A DNA stretch of 64,000 nt from positions 17,024-81,023 of the forward strand of contig JAHITX010000020.1 in NCBI GenBank assembly GCA_018817425.1. Direction: 5' to 3'. The position numbers and the translations under genes were made by a program. This DNA comes from Pseudomonadota bacterium. GTDB lineage: Bacteria; Desulfobacterota; Desulfobacteria; Desulfobacterales; RPRI01. Below, one piece after another: positions 1 to 9,723 of the stretch. The notes under the pieces were generated by a model. That model ran no database searches. It had not been told where the DNA came from and worked only from the letters and a program-made list of their open reading frames with translations. Position 1 is the first letter of the stretch; each line of letters begins with the position of its first letter.

Positions 1-1606
1 CTGTACAGCAAAGTGTTTGATCACCGCATTCTCTTGCAAGTTTAAGCGACCTCTTTATCCAATCTTCCATATCGGCGTGCCAAGGCCAAGCGGTTGTCAT
101 AGCAAACACCATACCGGCAGCTACTCTGGTCTCAATTTGGACTGAGGGAAAGTTTAGTCGCCTCCTGTCCATTAATTGATATAGGCGCTTGATCCACATC
201 TGAAGCGGGGTAAAATCAGCAAACTCATAACCAAAACTCTCTATAATAAAAGACCATGAAAGCAGGGCCCCCGCAAGGTTGTCGGCTATATTAAACTCAT
301 CAAACGCTTTTTCAAGATATTGTCTTGCAGAAGCAGGATCAAATAAGAGGCGGCACATACCCAGCCAATAATAAAGCCATGGGGATTTAGAAAGTGTATC
401 ATCTGGCAGCCGGGTAAGCCAGCCGGCCAGAGATTGGATCCTGCCCTGACTAAGAAGCATTTCAGCGTTTTTCAATATAAGAGCCGAAAGTGCCTCCCAA
501 TCTTCACATTCAATCCAAAGATCTGCTGCATGCTCCAGCTGACCTGATTCCTCAAGCAGCGATGCAGCACGCCTTTGCTCCTGCAAGATATCTTCCGGTC
601 TAAAAGATTCTCTCATGCGGGCAATCAGAAAATCTCTGAACAGGGAATGATATCTGTATACAGGTTTAGGTGTCAAATTTAGCTCAGTAAAAAAATGGCT
701 GCCTCTAAGAGTTTCAAGCATATCTTCAGCACCCTTTCCAGCCAGCCTTTCCGCAATCTTCGCCGGCATTGCCGGTAGCAATGCTGTCTTTAACAAAAAA
801 CCCTGCATCTTTTCATCAAGCCTGTCGAAAACCTCCCTCGCGAAATAGCTAAACACATCTTTACGCAATAGTTTTTGGGGCGGTTTCAGCGTTGTTGCAG
901 CGTAGGCATTGTTTTCCATAAGCAAAACAAGACCTGCAGCCCAGCCTTCGATGCTGTTGTGCATGCCTGTGATTTCATTGTCCGTCAGCTCTTGCTTTCC
1001 GGCAATTTGCGTGAACTGTTTCGATTCATCAAGTGTAAAGCGAAGATCGTCCCATCTGATAAAATGCATCTTGTTACCTGCACGCAACCCGATATGAGCC
1101 GGGGTCGGTTCATTCCTGCTTAGAATAAATACACGCGTACCGTCAGGTACATCGGACAAGCCTATATTAACAATCTCATGAAAGGCAGAGGTTTCAAGTG
1201 CTTCCTGATAATCGTCCAAAACAATTGCAAAAGGAGGTTTCAACCTGCGATAAAGGTCTTCGAAGAATCTGTGTGTGAAAACCGGTATTCCCTGTAGATA
1301 TTCAGGTCTTAACGTTTCAAGCGGCTTTTTGAAACGTGGAGCTGCTTTCTTTGCCGCTAGCCCCATATAATAGAAAAAATTCTCTATGTCAGAATCACTC
1401 CGGTCCACACGATACCAAAGACACGGAATCCCTGTTGAATCTAAATAGCTCGCAGCAAACGTGGTCTTTCCTGAGCCCGCAGGGCCGGAGATCCAGATAA
1501 TGGGTTTACTGCCAATCTCCAGCGCCTCAAATAGTCTTGTTCTATAAAAGACGTTCGTGAGCGCGGGCCGCGATATTTTGGATATTGAGGCGTTGGTTCC
1601 TCTCAT
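1..1606 (-). CDS. MalT-like STAND ATPase, partial (C-terminus beyond window)
   Basis: Open frame of 535 codons from ATG at 1606, running off the left edge. A GGAAG ribosome-binding sequence lies about 10 nt upstream, and an in-frame stop precedes the ATG. Walker A GPAGSGKT is at residues 41-48 and Walker B FAIVLDD at 126-132, followed by a winged-helix-like region and the start of a helical TPR-like region rich in Leu and Ala. This is the architecture of MalT/LuxR-type STAND NTPases, which oligomerise on inducer binding. The C-terminal output domain (LuxR HTH or other) lies outside the window, so its role as a transcription activator is not proven. It is the most downstream visible gene of a minus-strand run but is separated by about 300 bp from the sensor gene. 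Confidence 0.8.
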   Translation of the reverse strand, partial: MRGTNASISKISRPALTNVFYRTRLFEALEIGSKPIIWISGPAGSGKTTFAASYLDSTGIPCLWYRVDRSDSDIENFFYYMGLAAKKAAPRFKKPLETLRPEYLQGIPVFTHRFFEDLYRRLKPPFAIVLDDYQEALETSAFHEIVNIGLSDVPDGTRVFILSRNEPTPAHIGLRAGNKMHFIRWDDLRFTLDESKQFTQIAGKQELTDNEITGMHNSIEGWAAGLVLLMENNAYAATTLKPPQKLLRKDVFSYFAREVFDRLDEKMQGFLLKTALLPAMPAKIAERLAGKGAEDMLETLRGSHFFTELNLTPKPVYRYHSLFRDFLIARMRESFRPEDILQEQRRAASLLEESGQLEHAADLWIECEDWEALSALILKNAEMLLSQGRIQSLAGWLTRLPDDTLSKSPWLYYWLGMCRLLFDPASARQYLEKAFDEFNIADNLAGALLSWSFIIESFGYEFADFTPLQMWIKRLYQLMDRRRLNFPSVQIETRVAAGMVFAMTTAWPWHADMEDWIKRSLKLARECGDQTLCCT

Positions 1607-1910
1607 GAAAAATAATCTTCCAATCCTCTAAAAACAGCTTATCGCTTAAAAAGGATTTGTTTTCGGGAAAACCAAAGACAGGGAAGTAGAAAATAGTCTT
1701 TTAGCCCGATGTCTACAGAAAAATAATACGGGTAACACGACCGAAGTTATCATTATCATAATAAAATTTAATGCGTCAAGCATAAAATATACCTTTATAG
1801 GGCGAATGTCATTGGGTATTATATAAAAAGGGGAAACGGATTGCATAAGAACATTTTTTTGCACAGTAACCGACAAGATGAACAGGCTTTTTTAATTTAA
1901 AAACCTCCGG
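1607..1910. other. Intergenic region, no supported gene
   Basis: This 304-bp AT-rich gap lies between the sensor gene and the STAND ATPase. The only frame, a 76-codon minus-strand one, has no recognisable domain or convincing ribosome-binding site. It probably carries the promoter of the STAND ATPase gene; no clear -35/-10 pair was assigned. Confidence 0.4.
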
Positions 1911-2843
1911 CTATTCGATTATATGGTTCGCTTTTTCTTTTCTTTTCAATTTTTTGTACCAATCTTCTTTACCATAAAGTTTTTCAGAACATTCCTCACA
2001 AAGCCCATGACTAAATTGAATCTCAGAATGCTCTACAATGTAAGATTCAATCTGATTCCAATAACCTTTGTCATCTTTAATTTTCTTACATGAAGCACAA
2101 ATTGGAAGAAGCCCCTGTAATTTTTTAACGTGCTTCAAAGCTAGTTGCAGTTCTGTGTTGAATTCATTCATTTCATCATAGTGCATTTTAACTATTAATC
2201 TGTTCCGATTTATTATCAGTAAAAGAGCAGTAAGAAAAATTATCGACATGGTTAGACTTACCGGAAGCAGACACTGCACTATGGCCATATTCTTCCAATC
2301 TTTGGCATCAATGTCCATACCCAGTACCGCAATTAGATTATTAGTTTCCTGATTGTATATTGGAACAAGACTAGTCATCAAGATACCCCAACGATCTTCA
2401 ATTGGGCCAACAGCACGGGGCTTTCCGGTATTAAATGTGTACAGGTATTCTTCTGACACTTCATTATAGATTAGACCAGGTGGCGTATAATCCTTCGAAC
2501 CCGGCAATTGGGAATCTATAAAAAAGAAAACCGTTCCATTGCTTTTGCGTCCCATCAAGTAGAGAAAACGGCATGTTTTATGGGCTTTACGGATTTGGGT
2601 CAATTGTTCTTTGATTCGGACATAATCCGGTGTATTCAGATCGTTTAAGTTGCCTTGCAGATTTTGTAAGCGTTTATAATTAATTGATCGTGCTACAAGA
2701 AGAGCTTTTTCCATAGCTTCTTCAGATAATCTGCGTACTGTATAGTTCCATATAAACCAGGTTGAAAGAGAACCTAAGGTAACCATTGCTATAAAAAGAG
2801 CCACGGTTATTATATGTTTTCTCTTAAACATTGTCTTTTTCAT
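1911..2843 (-). CDS. Membrane sensor with extracytoplasmic domain and C-terminal four-Cys domain
   Basis: 310 aa. One N-terminal membrane segment (about residues 11-32) is followed by an extracytoplasmic region (about 36-185) resembling a CACHE/PAS-like sensor, with TSLVPIYN and AVLGMDID motifs typical of dCache folds. A second membrane segment (about 188-212) and a short coiled linker follow. The C-terminus (244-290) has a GLLPICASCKKI motif with Cys at 249, 252, 282 and 285, a likely metal-binding module. I recall this tail at the ends of many deltaproteobacterial sensor proteins but know of no assigned function. There is no kinase, GGDEF or HAMP domain, so signal output must go through the Cys domain or a partner. 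It reads as a stand-alone gene. Confidence 0.7.
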   Translation of the reverse strand: MKKTMFKRKHIITVALFIAMVTLGSLSTWFIWNYTVRRLSEEAMEKALLVARSINYKRLQNLQGNLNDLNTPDYVRIKEQLTQIRKAHKTCRFLYLMGRKSNGTVFFFIDSQLPGSKDYTPPGLIYNEVSEEYLYTFNTGKPRAVGPIEDRWGILMTSLVPIYNQETNNLIAVLGMDIDAKDWKNMAIVQCLLPVSLTMSIIFLTALLLIINRNRLIVKMHYDEMNEFNTELQLALKHVKKLQGLLPICASCKKIKDDKGYWNQIESYIVEHSEIQFSHGLCEECSEKLYGKEDWYKKLKRKEKANHIIE

Positions 2844-2916
2844 TGCTTCATACTTCCATAAAGGGCTTGCAGCTCACACCTATTTTAACCCACCGTGAGT
2901 AGCGCGAACTGAAGTA

Positions 2917-3621
2917 TTACTTGTTGTTAATTTTATCAACCCACTGATAAATAGCATCGCGGTATTTATATCCAATGGCCATAAAGACAATACAAATGAC
3001 CGTTATAATTATAAAGGGCCCATACGCTTTATCATAAAGGGATGCTCCCTGAAAACTTAGCATCAAAGTTCCGGGCATGCGCCCTATAGTGGCAAGAAGA
3101 ATAAATACTTTAATCGGAAGAGCACTCATGCCAAGAAACAGGCAAAGATAATCTTTGGGAAAACCGGGAAAAACAAATAGCACAAAAAGCACTAGAACCC
3201 CCTGGTGCTTAATACTTGAGTCAAATTTATTCAGATAATTTATAGGAATTATTTTTCTGATAAAGCGCTTGCCTAAAAAACGGCCAATAAGAAAATTTAT
3301 CCACGAACCAAAAGCAAGCCCTATGCTTGAATAAATAAACCCCTGTAAAGCGCCAAAAAGATATCCGCCTATAAAGCCTGTTGCTTCTCCGGGAACAGGA
3401 GCAAAAATAACCTGAAGGATCTGGATAGCTATAAAAGCAATAGGGGCAAGGATTCCAAACGATGTAATAAATGTTTTAATCTGTTCCCTGTCGGATAATA
3501 GGTTCCAATAAAAAAGAGTCAAAGTCCATAAGGGAGTCCTGAAAATATATATTACAACTGCAACAGCAATAATACAGATGCCGAAAAGAATTTTAAATTT
3601 ATGAGAACGAAGATTTTCCAT
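2917..3621 (-). CDS. TVP38/TMEM64 (DedA-like) membrane protein
   Basis: 234 aa with five to six hydrophobic segments. The family core is visible as FAPVPGEATGFIGGYLFG (residues 73-90), a GxxFGSWINFLIGRFLG helix and the FPGFPKDYLCLFLGMS motif. SNARE-associated/TVP38 family members are inner-membrane proteins; relatives act in lipid flipping or membrane homeostasis, but the substrate here is unknown. It starts 21 bp after the pgk stop on the same strand, so co-transcription with pgk is likely. Confidence 0.85.
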   Translation of the reverse strand: MENLRSHKFKILFGICIIAVAVVIYIFRTPLWTLTLFYWNLLSDREQIKTFITSFGILAPIAFIAIQILQVIFAPVPGEATGFIGGYLFGALQGFIYSSIGLAFGSWINFLIGRFLGKRFIRKIIPINYLNKFDSSIKHQGVLVLFVLFVFPGFPKDYLCLFLGMSALPIKVFILLATIGRMPGTLMLSFQGASLYDKAYGPFIIITVICIVFMAIGYKYRDAIYQWVDKINNK

Positions 3622-3642
3622 AGATAAAAACAGTTTTTATTC

Positions 3643-4839
3643 TTATACTGTTTTTTGCTGGGCTTTGACCAAAGCTGCAACAGCAGGCAAGGTCTTGCCT
3701 TCAAGCAACTCAAGAAAAGCACCGCCTCCTGTTGAAATAAAAGTTATACTGCCTGCTTTACCTGCTTTATGGACAGCCGAATCAGTATCTCCTCCGCCAA
3801 CTATGGTTAATGCTTTAGAATTTGCCAGATCATTTGCCATAGACATTGTTCCTTTGGCAAAAGCTTCCATTTCAAATGCTCCGAGAGGGCCATTCCAGAT
3901 TATTGTTTCTGCATCCTTTAAAGCTTTTGAAAAAAGCAGAGATGACTCAGGCCCTATATCAAGCATCATCCACTTTGCCGGTATTTTGGCTACAGGCACA
4001 ATTTTTGTTGCTGCATCGGGAGAAAAAGAATCAGCAACAATTCCATCAACAGGAAGATAGAATTTAACACCTTTTTTTAAAGCTTTCTTCATTATTGATG
4101 CGGCAACTTCCAAAAGATCTTCTTCTACCTTTGAATCCCCTACATCAATGCCCTGGCTTTTTAGAAAAGTATTTGCCATTGCACCGCCAATTATCAGTTT
4201 GTCAACGCGCAAAATCATATTTTCAAGAGCTGCAAGCTTGCTTGAAACTTTTGCTCCTCCCACAACGGCCACAAGCGGCCTCTTCGGGGTTGTCATGGCT
4301 TTTTTAAAGTATTCCAACTCTTTTTCAAGCAAAAATCCGGCAACCGACACAGGAGCATGCTCTGTTATTGCGGCAACAGAAGCATTCGCCCTATGAGATA
4401 CGGCAAATGCATCATTAACGTATATATCACAAAGCTTTGCCAGTTCTTTTGCAAAATTATCGTCATTTTTTTCTTCTTCAGGATGAAATCTTAAGTTTTC
4501 AAGAAGCAACACATCTGCTTCAGACATTGAAGATATCAAAGAATCCACATCAGACCCTATGCAGTCGGGAGCCATCTTAACCTCTTTGTCCAAATAAGAA
4601 CTAAGCCGTTTTGCTACCGGCAAAAGACTGAACTGAGGAGAAACTTTTCCTTTCGGTCTGCCAAGATGAGATGCAATAATAAGCTTTGCTTTATTTTCTA
4701 TCGCGTATTTTAAGCTGGAAAGTGCAAAACTTATTCTGGTATCATCAGTTATATTAAGCTTTTCATCTAAAGGCACATTAAAATCAACTCTTATAAACAC
4801 ACGTTTACCCGAAAGGTTAATGTCTTTTATAGTTTTCAA
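3643..4839 (-). CDS. pgk: Phosphoglycerate kinase
   Basis: 398 aa, the normal bacterial length. The enzyme transfers phosphate between 1,3-bisphosphoglycerate and ADP in glycolysis/gluconeogenesis, in the cytoplasm. Visible signatures are VDFNVPLD near residue 18, SHLGRPKG (substrate-binding His/Arg), the GGAKVSSKL nucleotide-binding region and the C-terminal GGGDT loop. The start is supported by an aaggagg ribosome-binding site just upstream. It is followed closely by the TVP38-like gene and preceded by a 120-bp imperfect palindrome. Confidence 0.97.
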   Translation of the reverse strand: MKTIKDINLSGKRVFIRVDFNVPLDEKLNITDDTRISFALSSLKYAIENKAKLIIASHLGRPKGKVSPQFSLLPVAKRLSSYLDKEVKMAPDCIGSDVDSLISSMSEADVLLLENLRFHPEEEKNDDNFAKELAKLCDIYVNDAFAVSHRANASVAAITEHAPVSVAGFLLEKELEYFKKAMTTPKRPLVAVVGGAKVSSKLAALENMILRVDKLIIGGAMANTFLKSQGIDVGDSKVEEDLLEVAASIMKKALKKGVKFYLPVDGIVADSFSPDAATKIVPVAKIPAKWMMLDIGPESSLLFSKALKDAETIIWNGPLGAFEMEAFAKGTMSMANDLANSKALTIVGGGDTDSAVHKAGKAGSITFISTGGGAFLELLEGKTLPAVAALVKAQQKTV

Positions 4840-4856
4840 AACTTCCTCCTTGCTTT

Positions 4857-4976
4857 AGACTTCCATATAAAGTTTTTGGACTGCGTTATCAGTCGCCCCC
4901 CTTCGACAACATACTAATTGCATGCCTTACTCAGGGAGCTCCTTCTGGCCTTGCCAAAAACATTATCTGAAAGTCT
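4857..4976. repeat. 120-bp imperfect palindromic element
   Basis: The left arm 4857-4879 and right arm 4954-4976 are inverted repeats matching at 20 of 23 positions (AGACTTnCAnATAAnGTTTTTGG). The interior contains short inverted tracts. It sits between pgk and the upstream Cys-protein gene and supplies the first base of that gene's TAG stop. It resembles a MITE or REP-type element; only one copy was found in this window. It could also act as a processing hairpin between the two transcripts. Confidence 0.55.
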
Positions 4977-5241
4977 ATTTATTTTTTATCTTGCGGTGCA
5001 GATCTTTTTTATCAGACCATCTTTTCAAAAAGCCGATCATGCCTGCTTCATAATACTTGTCTGTTAATTCTTCACGTACTCTTAGGCCCTCTTCCCGGTT
5101 CATAGCTGTTTTTAAGCAATCGGTCTTTAAATCGCATGCAAGACAGGATTTCGGCGAACATCTTAAGCCGTCATCGGCCATTGGGAAAACAATATCCATT
5201 TTCCCGAAACAATCCGGATTTTTTGTGTTGTCGGCATTCAT
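4975..5241 (-). CDS. Small cysteine-containing protein
   Basis: 88 aa, overlapping the end of radC by 4 nt (start ATG inside the radC stop region), which implies translational coupling. The N-terminal half holds Cys at 11, 28, 33, 36 and 42, including a CLACDLKTDC cluster, suggesting metal or redox binding. The C-terminal half is a charged helix. I do not recognise a named family. Its position in the gpsA-radC operon argues that it is real. Confidence 0.65.
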   Translation of the reverse strand: MNADNTKNPDCFGKMDIVFPMADDGLRCSPKSCLACDLKTDCLKTAMNREEGLRVREELTDKYYEAGMIGFLKRWSDKKDLHRKIKNK

Positions 5242-5990
5242 TTCGGCAAACTTCCCGCATCAAACTCTTTAGTCTGCAAATTAAATTCCCGGTTAATCTT
5301 TTCAATATAACCGTGATCTGCAAAGCTGTAATATTTATTGTCCCCAATTATAATATGTTCATGGACGGAAACACCCATTACCTTGCATGCAAAAACAAGC
5401 TGCCTTGTAACCGCTATGTCTTCGGCGGAAGGTTCAGGATCACCTGACGGATGGTTATGAGCGAAAATAAGAGCTGCTGCATGATAATCCAAAGCAGCCC
5501 GTGCAACTTCTCTTGGATATACGGAACTTGAAGTAAGCGAACCCTTAAAAAGGGTTTCGGCTCTTATGACTTTGTTCTTGGCATCGAGAAATATCACCTC
5601 AAAGCACTCAATATTTTTATCCCTTAAATTATGGTTAAGGTAATCAAACAATGCTTTGGAATTGTTTATAGGATCTTTATTAATCAATTTTTTTTCAAGA
5701 TACCTGTTTGCAACATCATTAACAAGCTTGATCCCAAAAAGATTTACAGGTCCTATGCCTTTTATCTTACACAATTCAGATGGGGAAGCTTCGAGGACTG
5801 CCTGAAATGTCTTGAATTTATTTAAAGCCACCTTTGCAGCTTCCTTGCAGTCTTTGCGCGGGGTAGCAAGAGTTAATAAAAGTTCTATTACTTCATAATC
5901 ATGGAAACCGGAAAGGCCTGAAGTCAGGTATTTGTCTCGAAGCCTTTGTCTGTGGCCTTCGCCCTTTTTCTGTATGCTGTCTTTACTCAT
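5238..5990 (-). CDS. radC: RadC family protein (JAMM/MPN+ domain)
   Basis: 250 aa. The N-terminal helix-hairpin-helix region has the CKIKGIGPVNLFG motif (about 74-86). The C-terminal JAB/MPN+ domain carries Glu161 in the PREV motif and the metal-binding AHNHPSGDPEPSAED (His178, His180, Ser182, Asp-containing loop). RadC proteins were named for DNA repair, but their biochemical activity is not established. It overlaps gpsA by 8 nt upstream and the small Cys protein by 4 nt downstream. A second RadC (35231-35890) lies in the defence island. Confidence 0.92.
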   Translation of the reverse strand: MSKDSIQKKGEGHRQRLRDKYLTSGLSGFHDYEVIELLLTLATPRKDCKEAAKVALNKFKTFQAVLEASPSELCKIKGIGPVNLFGIKLVNDVANRYLEKKLINKDPINNSKALFDYLNHNLRDKNIECFEVIFLDAKNKVIRAETLFKGSLTSSSVYPREVARAALDYHAAALIFAHNHPSGDPEPSAEDIAVTRQLVFACKVMGVSVHEHIIIGDNKYYSFADHGYIEKINREFNLQTKEFDAGSLPK

Positions 5991-7014
5991 CCACTTCCTG
6001 CTTAAGATCGCGAGTCATAAGCGTGAGTACAGCCTCTTTAGGAGAAACTTCTTCATATAATATGTTGTATACTTCATGGGTAATAGGCATTTCAACACCA
6101 AGTTTTTTTGAAAGATTATAAACCGATTTTGTAGTATTTACACCTTCTGCAACCATACGCATTTCGGAAAGAATTTCTTTTAATTTCCTGTTTTCGCCTA
6201 TTTTTTTACCGATCATATGATTTCTGCTTAAATCGCCTGTACAGGTAAGAACCAGGTCACCAGCACCGGCAAGACCTGTAAATGTTTCAGGCTTTGCACC
6301 CATTGCAAGCCCTAGTCGCTTTAGCTCTGCCAGTCCTCTTGTTATAAGTGCTGCTCTGGTATTTAATCCCAGGCCAAGACCGTCTATAATTCCTGCAGCA
6401 ATAGCTATAACATTTTTGACAGCACCCCCCAATTCAACACCTATTATATCATCATTGGTATATACCCTGAAAAATGGAGTTGCGAACAAGAGCTGAACAT
6501 AAGCTGCAACATCAGGATTTTTTGATGCTGCTGTTACAGCGGTAGGTAAGTTTTTTGCTACTTCCTTGGCAAAACTCGGCCCTGAAAGAACAGCAAAATT
6601 ATCTTCACAAATATTGGTTATACATTCCTTGAGAACACCGGTCATGGTAAGATACGTACCATTTTCTATTCCCTTTGAAGCAGAAACTATTATTGTTTTT
6701 TTATCAAGCAAGCCCGATATTTTCATAGCTGTTTCGCGCATCACATGGGATGGAACAACTATAAGAACAAGATCTTTTCCTTTAACCGCATCGGCAATAT
6801 TATTTGAAGGAATAATATTAGAAGAAAGTACTATATCAGGAAGAAAAACCTTATTCTCGCGAAATTCTTCGATCTGTTCTTTTATTTCCTTTTCAAAAAC
6901 CCAGAAATCAACCTTAAATCCTTTATTACCCAAAAGATTGGCAAGCGCAGTACCCCAGCTTCCTGCCCCAATCACACCGATATTTGCATTATTTATTTCT
7001 GATATATCCATCAT
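5983..7014 (-). CDS. gpsA: Glycerol-3-phosphate dehydrogenase [NAD(P)+]
   Basis: 343 aa. It reduces dihydroxyacetone phosphate to sn-glycerol 3-phosphate for phospholipid synthesis. The N-terminal Rossmann motif GAGSWGTALA is at about residues 16-25. The C-terminal domain shows LSGPSFAKEVA, the catalytic-lysine region GGAVKNVIAIAAG and LGLNTRAALITRG, all diagnostic of GpsA. Translation can begin at either of two adjacent ATG codons (7014 or 7011). It lies 49 bp downstream of gyrA on the same strand and overlaps radC. Confidence 0.96.
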   Translation of the reverse strand: MMDISEINNANIGVIGAGSWGTALANLLGNKGFKVDFWVFEKEIKEQIEEFRENKVFLPDIVLSSNIIPSNNIADAVKGKDLVLIVVPSHVMRETAMKISGLLDKKTIIVSASKGIENGTYLTMTGVLKECITNICEDNFAVLSGPSFAKEVAKNLPTAVTAASKNPDVAAYVQLLFATPFFRVYTNDDIIGVELGGAVKNVIAIAAGIIDGLGLGLNTRAALITRGLAELKRLGLAMGAKPETFTGLAGAGDLVLTCTGDLSRNHMIGKKIGENRKLKEILSEMRMVAEGVNTTKSVYNLSKKLGVEMPITHEVYNILYEEVSPKEAVLTLMTRDLKQEVDE

Positions 7015-7063
7015 CTAAAATTCATCCATATCCTCTTATATGGTATATTCTCCCGACCCTGGG

Positions 7064-9487
7064 CTAGTCTTTTTCAGCAAGCCTCACCGCTCCGATAACT
7101 TTTTCAGGCTCTTCTCTGTTCATAAGCTTGACTCCCTGGGTGTTGCGGCTGATAACTGAAATACCGCTTATGGGAGTACGAATAATTTTACCGGAGTCTG
7201 TCATAAGCATAAGGTCATCATCCTCATCTACAATAATTATTGTTACAACCTGGCCGTTTCTTTCACTGGTTTTTATGCATATGACACCCTTTCCTCCTCT
7301 TTTATGAACAGGATATTCATCAATAGATGTTCTTTTGCCAAAACCGTTTTCCGTAACCGCAAAAAGTGTCTGCCCATGGCTTAAAACCTCCATTCCCACT
7401 ATCCGGTCATCCTTGGACAAACGCATCCCACGCATTCCTCCGGTAACACGGCCGGTTGCCCGTATATCCGATTCGTGGAAACGAATAGATTTCCCCAAAG
7501 CTGAACAAACAAAAACATTAAGCGTACCATCAGTAATACGCACTGCTATAAGCTCATCTCCATCATCAAGTTTTAAAGCCTTGATCCCTCCTACTCTTGG
7601 CCGGCTGTATGCCATGATATCCGTTCTTTTAACCTGCCCTCGCTTTGTTGCCATGATCACAAAAGATCCCGGCTCAAAATCCTTTACAGCAAGAACGGTA
7701 GTAAGTTTTTCATCTTGTGCAAAGTTTAATAAATTAACTATAGCCTTACCCCGGCTTGTCCGTCCGGCTTCAGGAATATCATAAACTTTACACCAATAAA
7801 CTTTCCCCTGATTTGTAAAAAACAGAAAATTGTGGTGAGTAGATGCGACAAAAAGCAATGAAACAAAATCCTCTTCCTTTGTTGCCATCGCGGTTTTACC
7901 TTTGCCTCCGCGACTTTGCGCATCATAAATACTTGCGGGCGTTCTCTTTATATACCCATTCTTGGAAACAGTAACAACCATATCCTCTTCAACTATTAAA
8001 TCCTCAATAGAAATATCTTCCGTTTCATCCGTAATTTCAGTGCGTCGTACATCACCGTATTCACTTTTTATCTGGGTAAGTTCATCTTTTATTATATTTA
8101 ACACTATCTTTTCGTTAGAAAGGATCTCTTTGTATCTTGCAATATCATTTATTATATTATTATATTCCTCAATTATCTTTTCCCGCTCAAGGCCTGTAAG
8201 CCTTTGAAGACGCATATCCAGCACAGCCTGAGCCTGAATAGGAGTCATATCGAATTTAGATATAAGTGATTGTTTGGCCTCTGCGGGAGATTTAGAGCTT
8301 TTAATCAATGTAATTACTGCATCAATATTATCTATCGCTATCTTGAGCCCTTCAAGTATGTGAGCCCTGGCTTCAGCTTTCTTTAATTCAAACTTTGTCC
8401 GCTTTATAATAATATCCTTGCGGTGCAGTACAAAATACTCAAGAATTTCCTTTAATTTTAAAACTTCCGGTCTGTTATTTACAACAGCAAGGAAGATGAT
8501 CCCGAATGTGCTTTGCATCCGGGTATGCTTATAAAGTTGATTTATAATAATTTTGGCCATCTGGTCTTTCTTGAGGCCAAGAGCAATCCGCATCCCTTGT
8601 CTGTCGGATTCATCCCTTACATATTTTACTCCTTCTATATGCTTGTCACGGATCAGTTCGGCAATTTTTTCTATAAGGGATGCTTTATTGACCATATATG
8701 GAAGCTCTGTAACCACTATAGTTTCACTCTGGCTCTTTTTATCTATTTCAACGAAAACCCTGGCACGAACCTTTACTTTACCTCTTCCAGTGGAATAAGC
8801 ATCATATATTCCACTTCTCCCGTAAATTATACCGGCTGTCGGAAAATCCGGACCCGGAACTATTTTAATAAGCTCTTCACATGTAATATCGGGGTTATCT
8901 ATAAGACTCTTTATTGCTTCTATTACTTCGGTAAGATTATGCGGTGGAATACTTGTCGCCATTCCGACAGCAATACCTGATGATCCGTTTATCAGAAGAC
9001 ATGGAATTTTAGCAGGTAGTATTGAAGGCTCGGTTAAAGACTCATCATAATTCGGCACAACATCAACGGTCTCTTTATCGATATCTTCCATCATTTCATG
9101 GGCAAGGCGCGTCATTCTGATTTCAGTATAACGCATTGCTGCGGGGGGATCTCCATCTACAGAGCCGAAATTGCCCTGGCCATCAACAAGCAGATACCTT
9201 AATGAAAAATCCTGGGCCATTCGAACAATAGTATCATAAACCGCCGTATCACCATGCGGATGATATTTACCTATTACATCACCGACTATTCTGGCTGATT
9301 TTTTATACGGTTTGTTCCAATCATTCTTAAGCTCGCGCATGGCATAAAGAATGCGGCGATGAACAGGCTTAAGACCATCACGAACATCAGGCAAAGCCCT
9401 CCCGATAATAACGCTCATGGCGTAATCGAGATAAGACTTTTTCATTTCTGTTTCTAAGTTGATCTCATGTAGTTCTTCAGTTTGCAT
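7064..9487 (-). CDS. gyrA: DNA gyrase subunit A
   Basis: 807 aa, a length typical of GyrA. The catalytic Tyr120 is in [10 protein letters not shown]. The quinolone-determining region [13 protein letters not shown] has Thr81 and Asp85 at the positions of E. coli Ser83 and Asp87. The C-terminal beta-pinwheel contains a GyrA-box-like QSRGGKGK, slightly off the QRRGGKG consensus, plus repeated blade motifs; together these favour GyrA over ParC. No gyrB is nearby. It is likely the first or second gene of the gyrA-gpsA-radC run. Confidence 0.95.
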   Translation of the reverse strand: MQTEELHEINLETEMKKSYLDYAMSVIIGRALPDVRDGLKPVHRRILYAMRELKNDWNKPYKKSARIVGDVIGKYHPHGDTAVYDTIVRMAQDFSLRYLLVDGQGNFGSVDGDPPAAMRYTEIRMTRLAHEMMEDIDKETVDVVPNYDESLTEPSILPAKIPCLLINGSSGIAVGMATSIPPHNLTEVIEAIKSLIDNPDITCEELIKIVPGPDFPTAGIIYGRSGIYDAYSTGRGKVKVRARVFVEIDKKSQSETIVVTELPYMVNKASLIEKIAELIRDKHIEGVKYVRDESDRQGMRIALGLKKDQMAKIIINQLYKHTRMQSTFGIIFLAVVNNRPEVLKLKEILEYFVLHRKDIIIKRTKFELKKAEARAHILEGLKIAIDNIDAVITLIKSSKSPAEAKQSLISKFDMTPIQAQAVLDMRLQRLTGLEREKIIEEYNNIINDIARYKEILSNEKIVLNIIKDELTQIKSEYGDVRRTEITDETEDISIEDLIVEEDMVVTVSKNGYIKRTPASIYDAQSRGGKGKTAMATKEEDFVSLLFVASTHHNFLFFTNQGKVYWCKVYDIPEAGRTSRGKAIVNLLNFAQDEKLTTVLAVKDFEPGSFVIMATKRGQVKRTDIMAYSRPRVGGIKALKLDDGDELIAVRITDGTLNVFVCSALGKSIRFHESDIRATGRVTGGMRGMRLSKDDRIVGMEVLSHGQTLFAVTENGFGKRTSIDEYPVHKRGGKGVICIKTSERNGQVVTIIIVDEDDDLMLMTDSGKIIRTPISGISVISRNTQGVKLMNREEPEKVIGAVRLAEKD

Positions 9488-9540
9488 AATAATACAAAAC
9501 CTTTTGTTTAAAGTTTGCTACCGGAATGGATATCTGTTCT

Positions 9541-9723
9541 CTATGCTTTGCCGACAAATACTCCGGCAAAAAGGAAAAGAATGATTTCATAAGCAATCAC
9601 ATAAGTATAACTGCCAAAAGCAGCATATGCTATACCCCCGCCGACTATGGCAGGCACACCACAAAAAATGAGAATCCCGAGTTTTCTGCTAAGATCCATA
9701 TTATAATCCTTATTTTCTTTCAA
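9541..9723 (-). CDS. Small two-helix membrane protein
   Basis: 60 aa from 9723, or 52 aa from an internal ATG at 9699 (MDLSRKLGIL). Two hydrophobic helices (about residues 16-33 and 39-57) are separated by a short loop. The first ATG overlaps the 3' end of the thiolase gene by about 14 nt, suggesting coupling. No family is recognised, and the call rests on clean membrane topology and operon position between thiolase and gyrA. Confidence 0.5.
   Translation of the reverse strand: MKENKDYNMDLSRKLGILIFCGVPAIVGGGIAYAAFGSYTYVIAYEIILFLFAGVFVGKA

Noticed and set aside
1646..1876. 76-codon minus-strand frame
   Set aside because: No recognisable domain, no convincing ribosome-binding site, odd composition; more likely intergenic.
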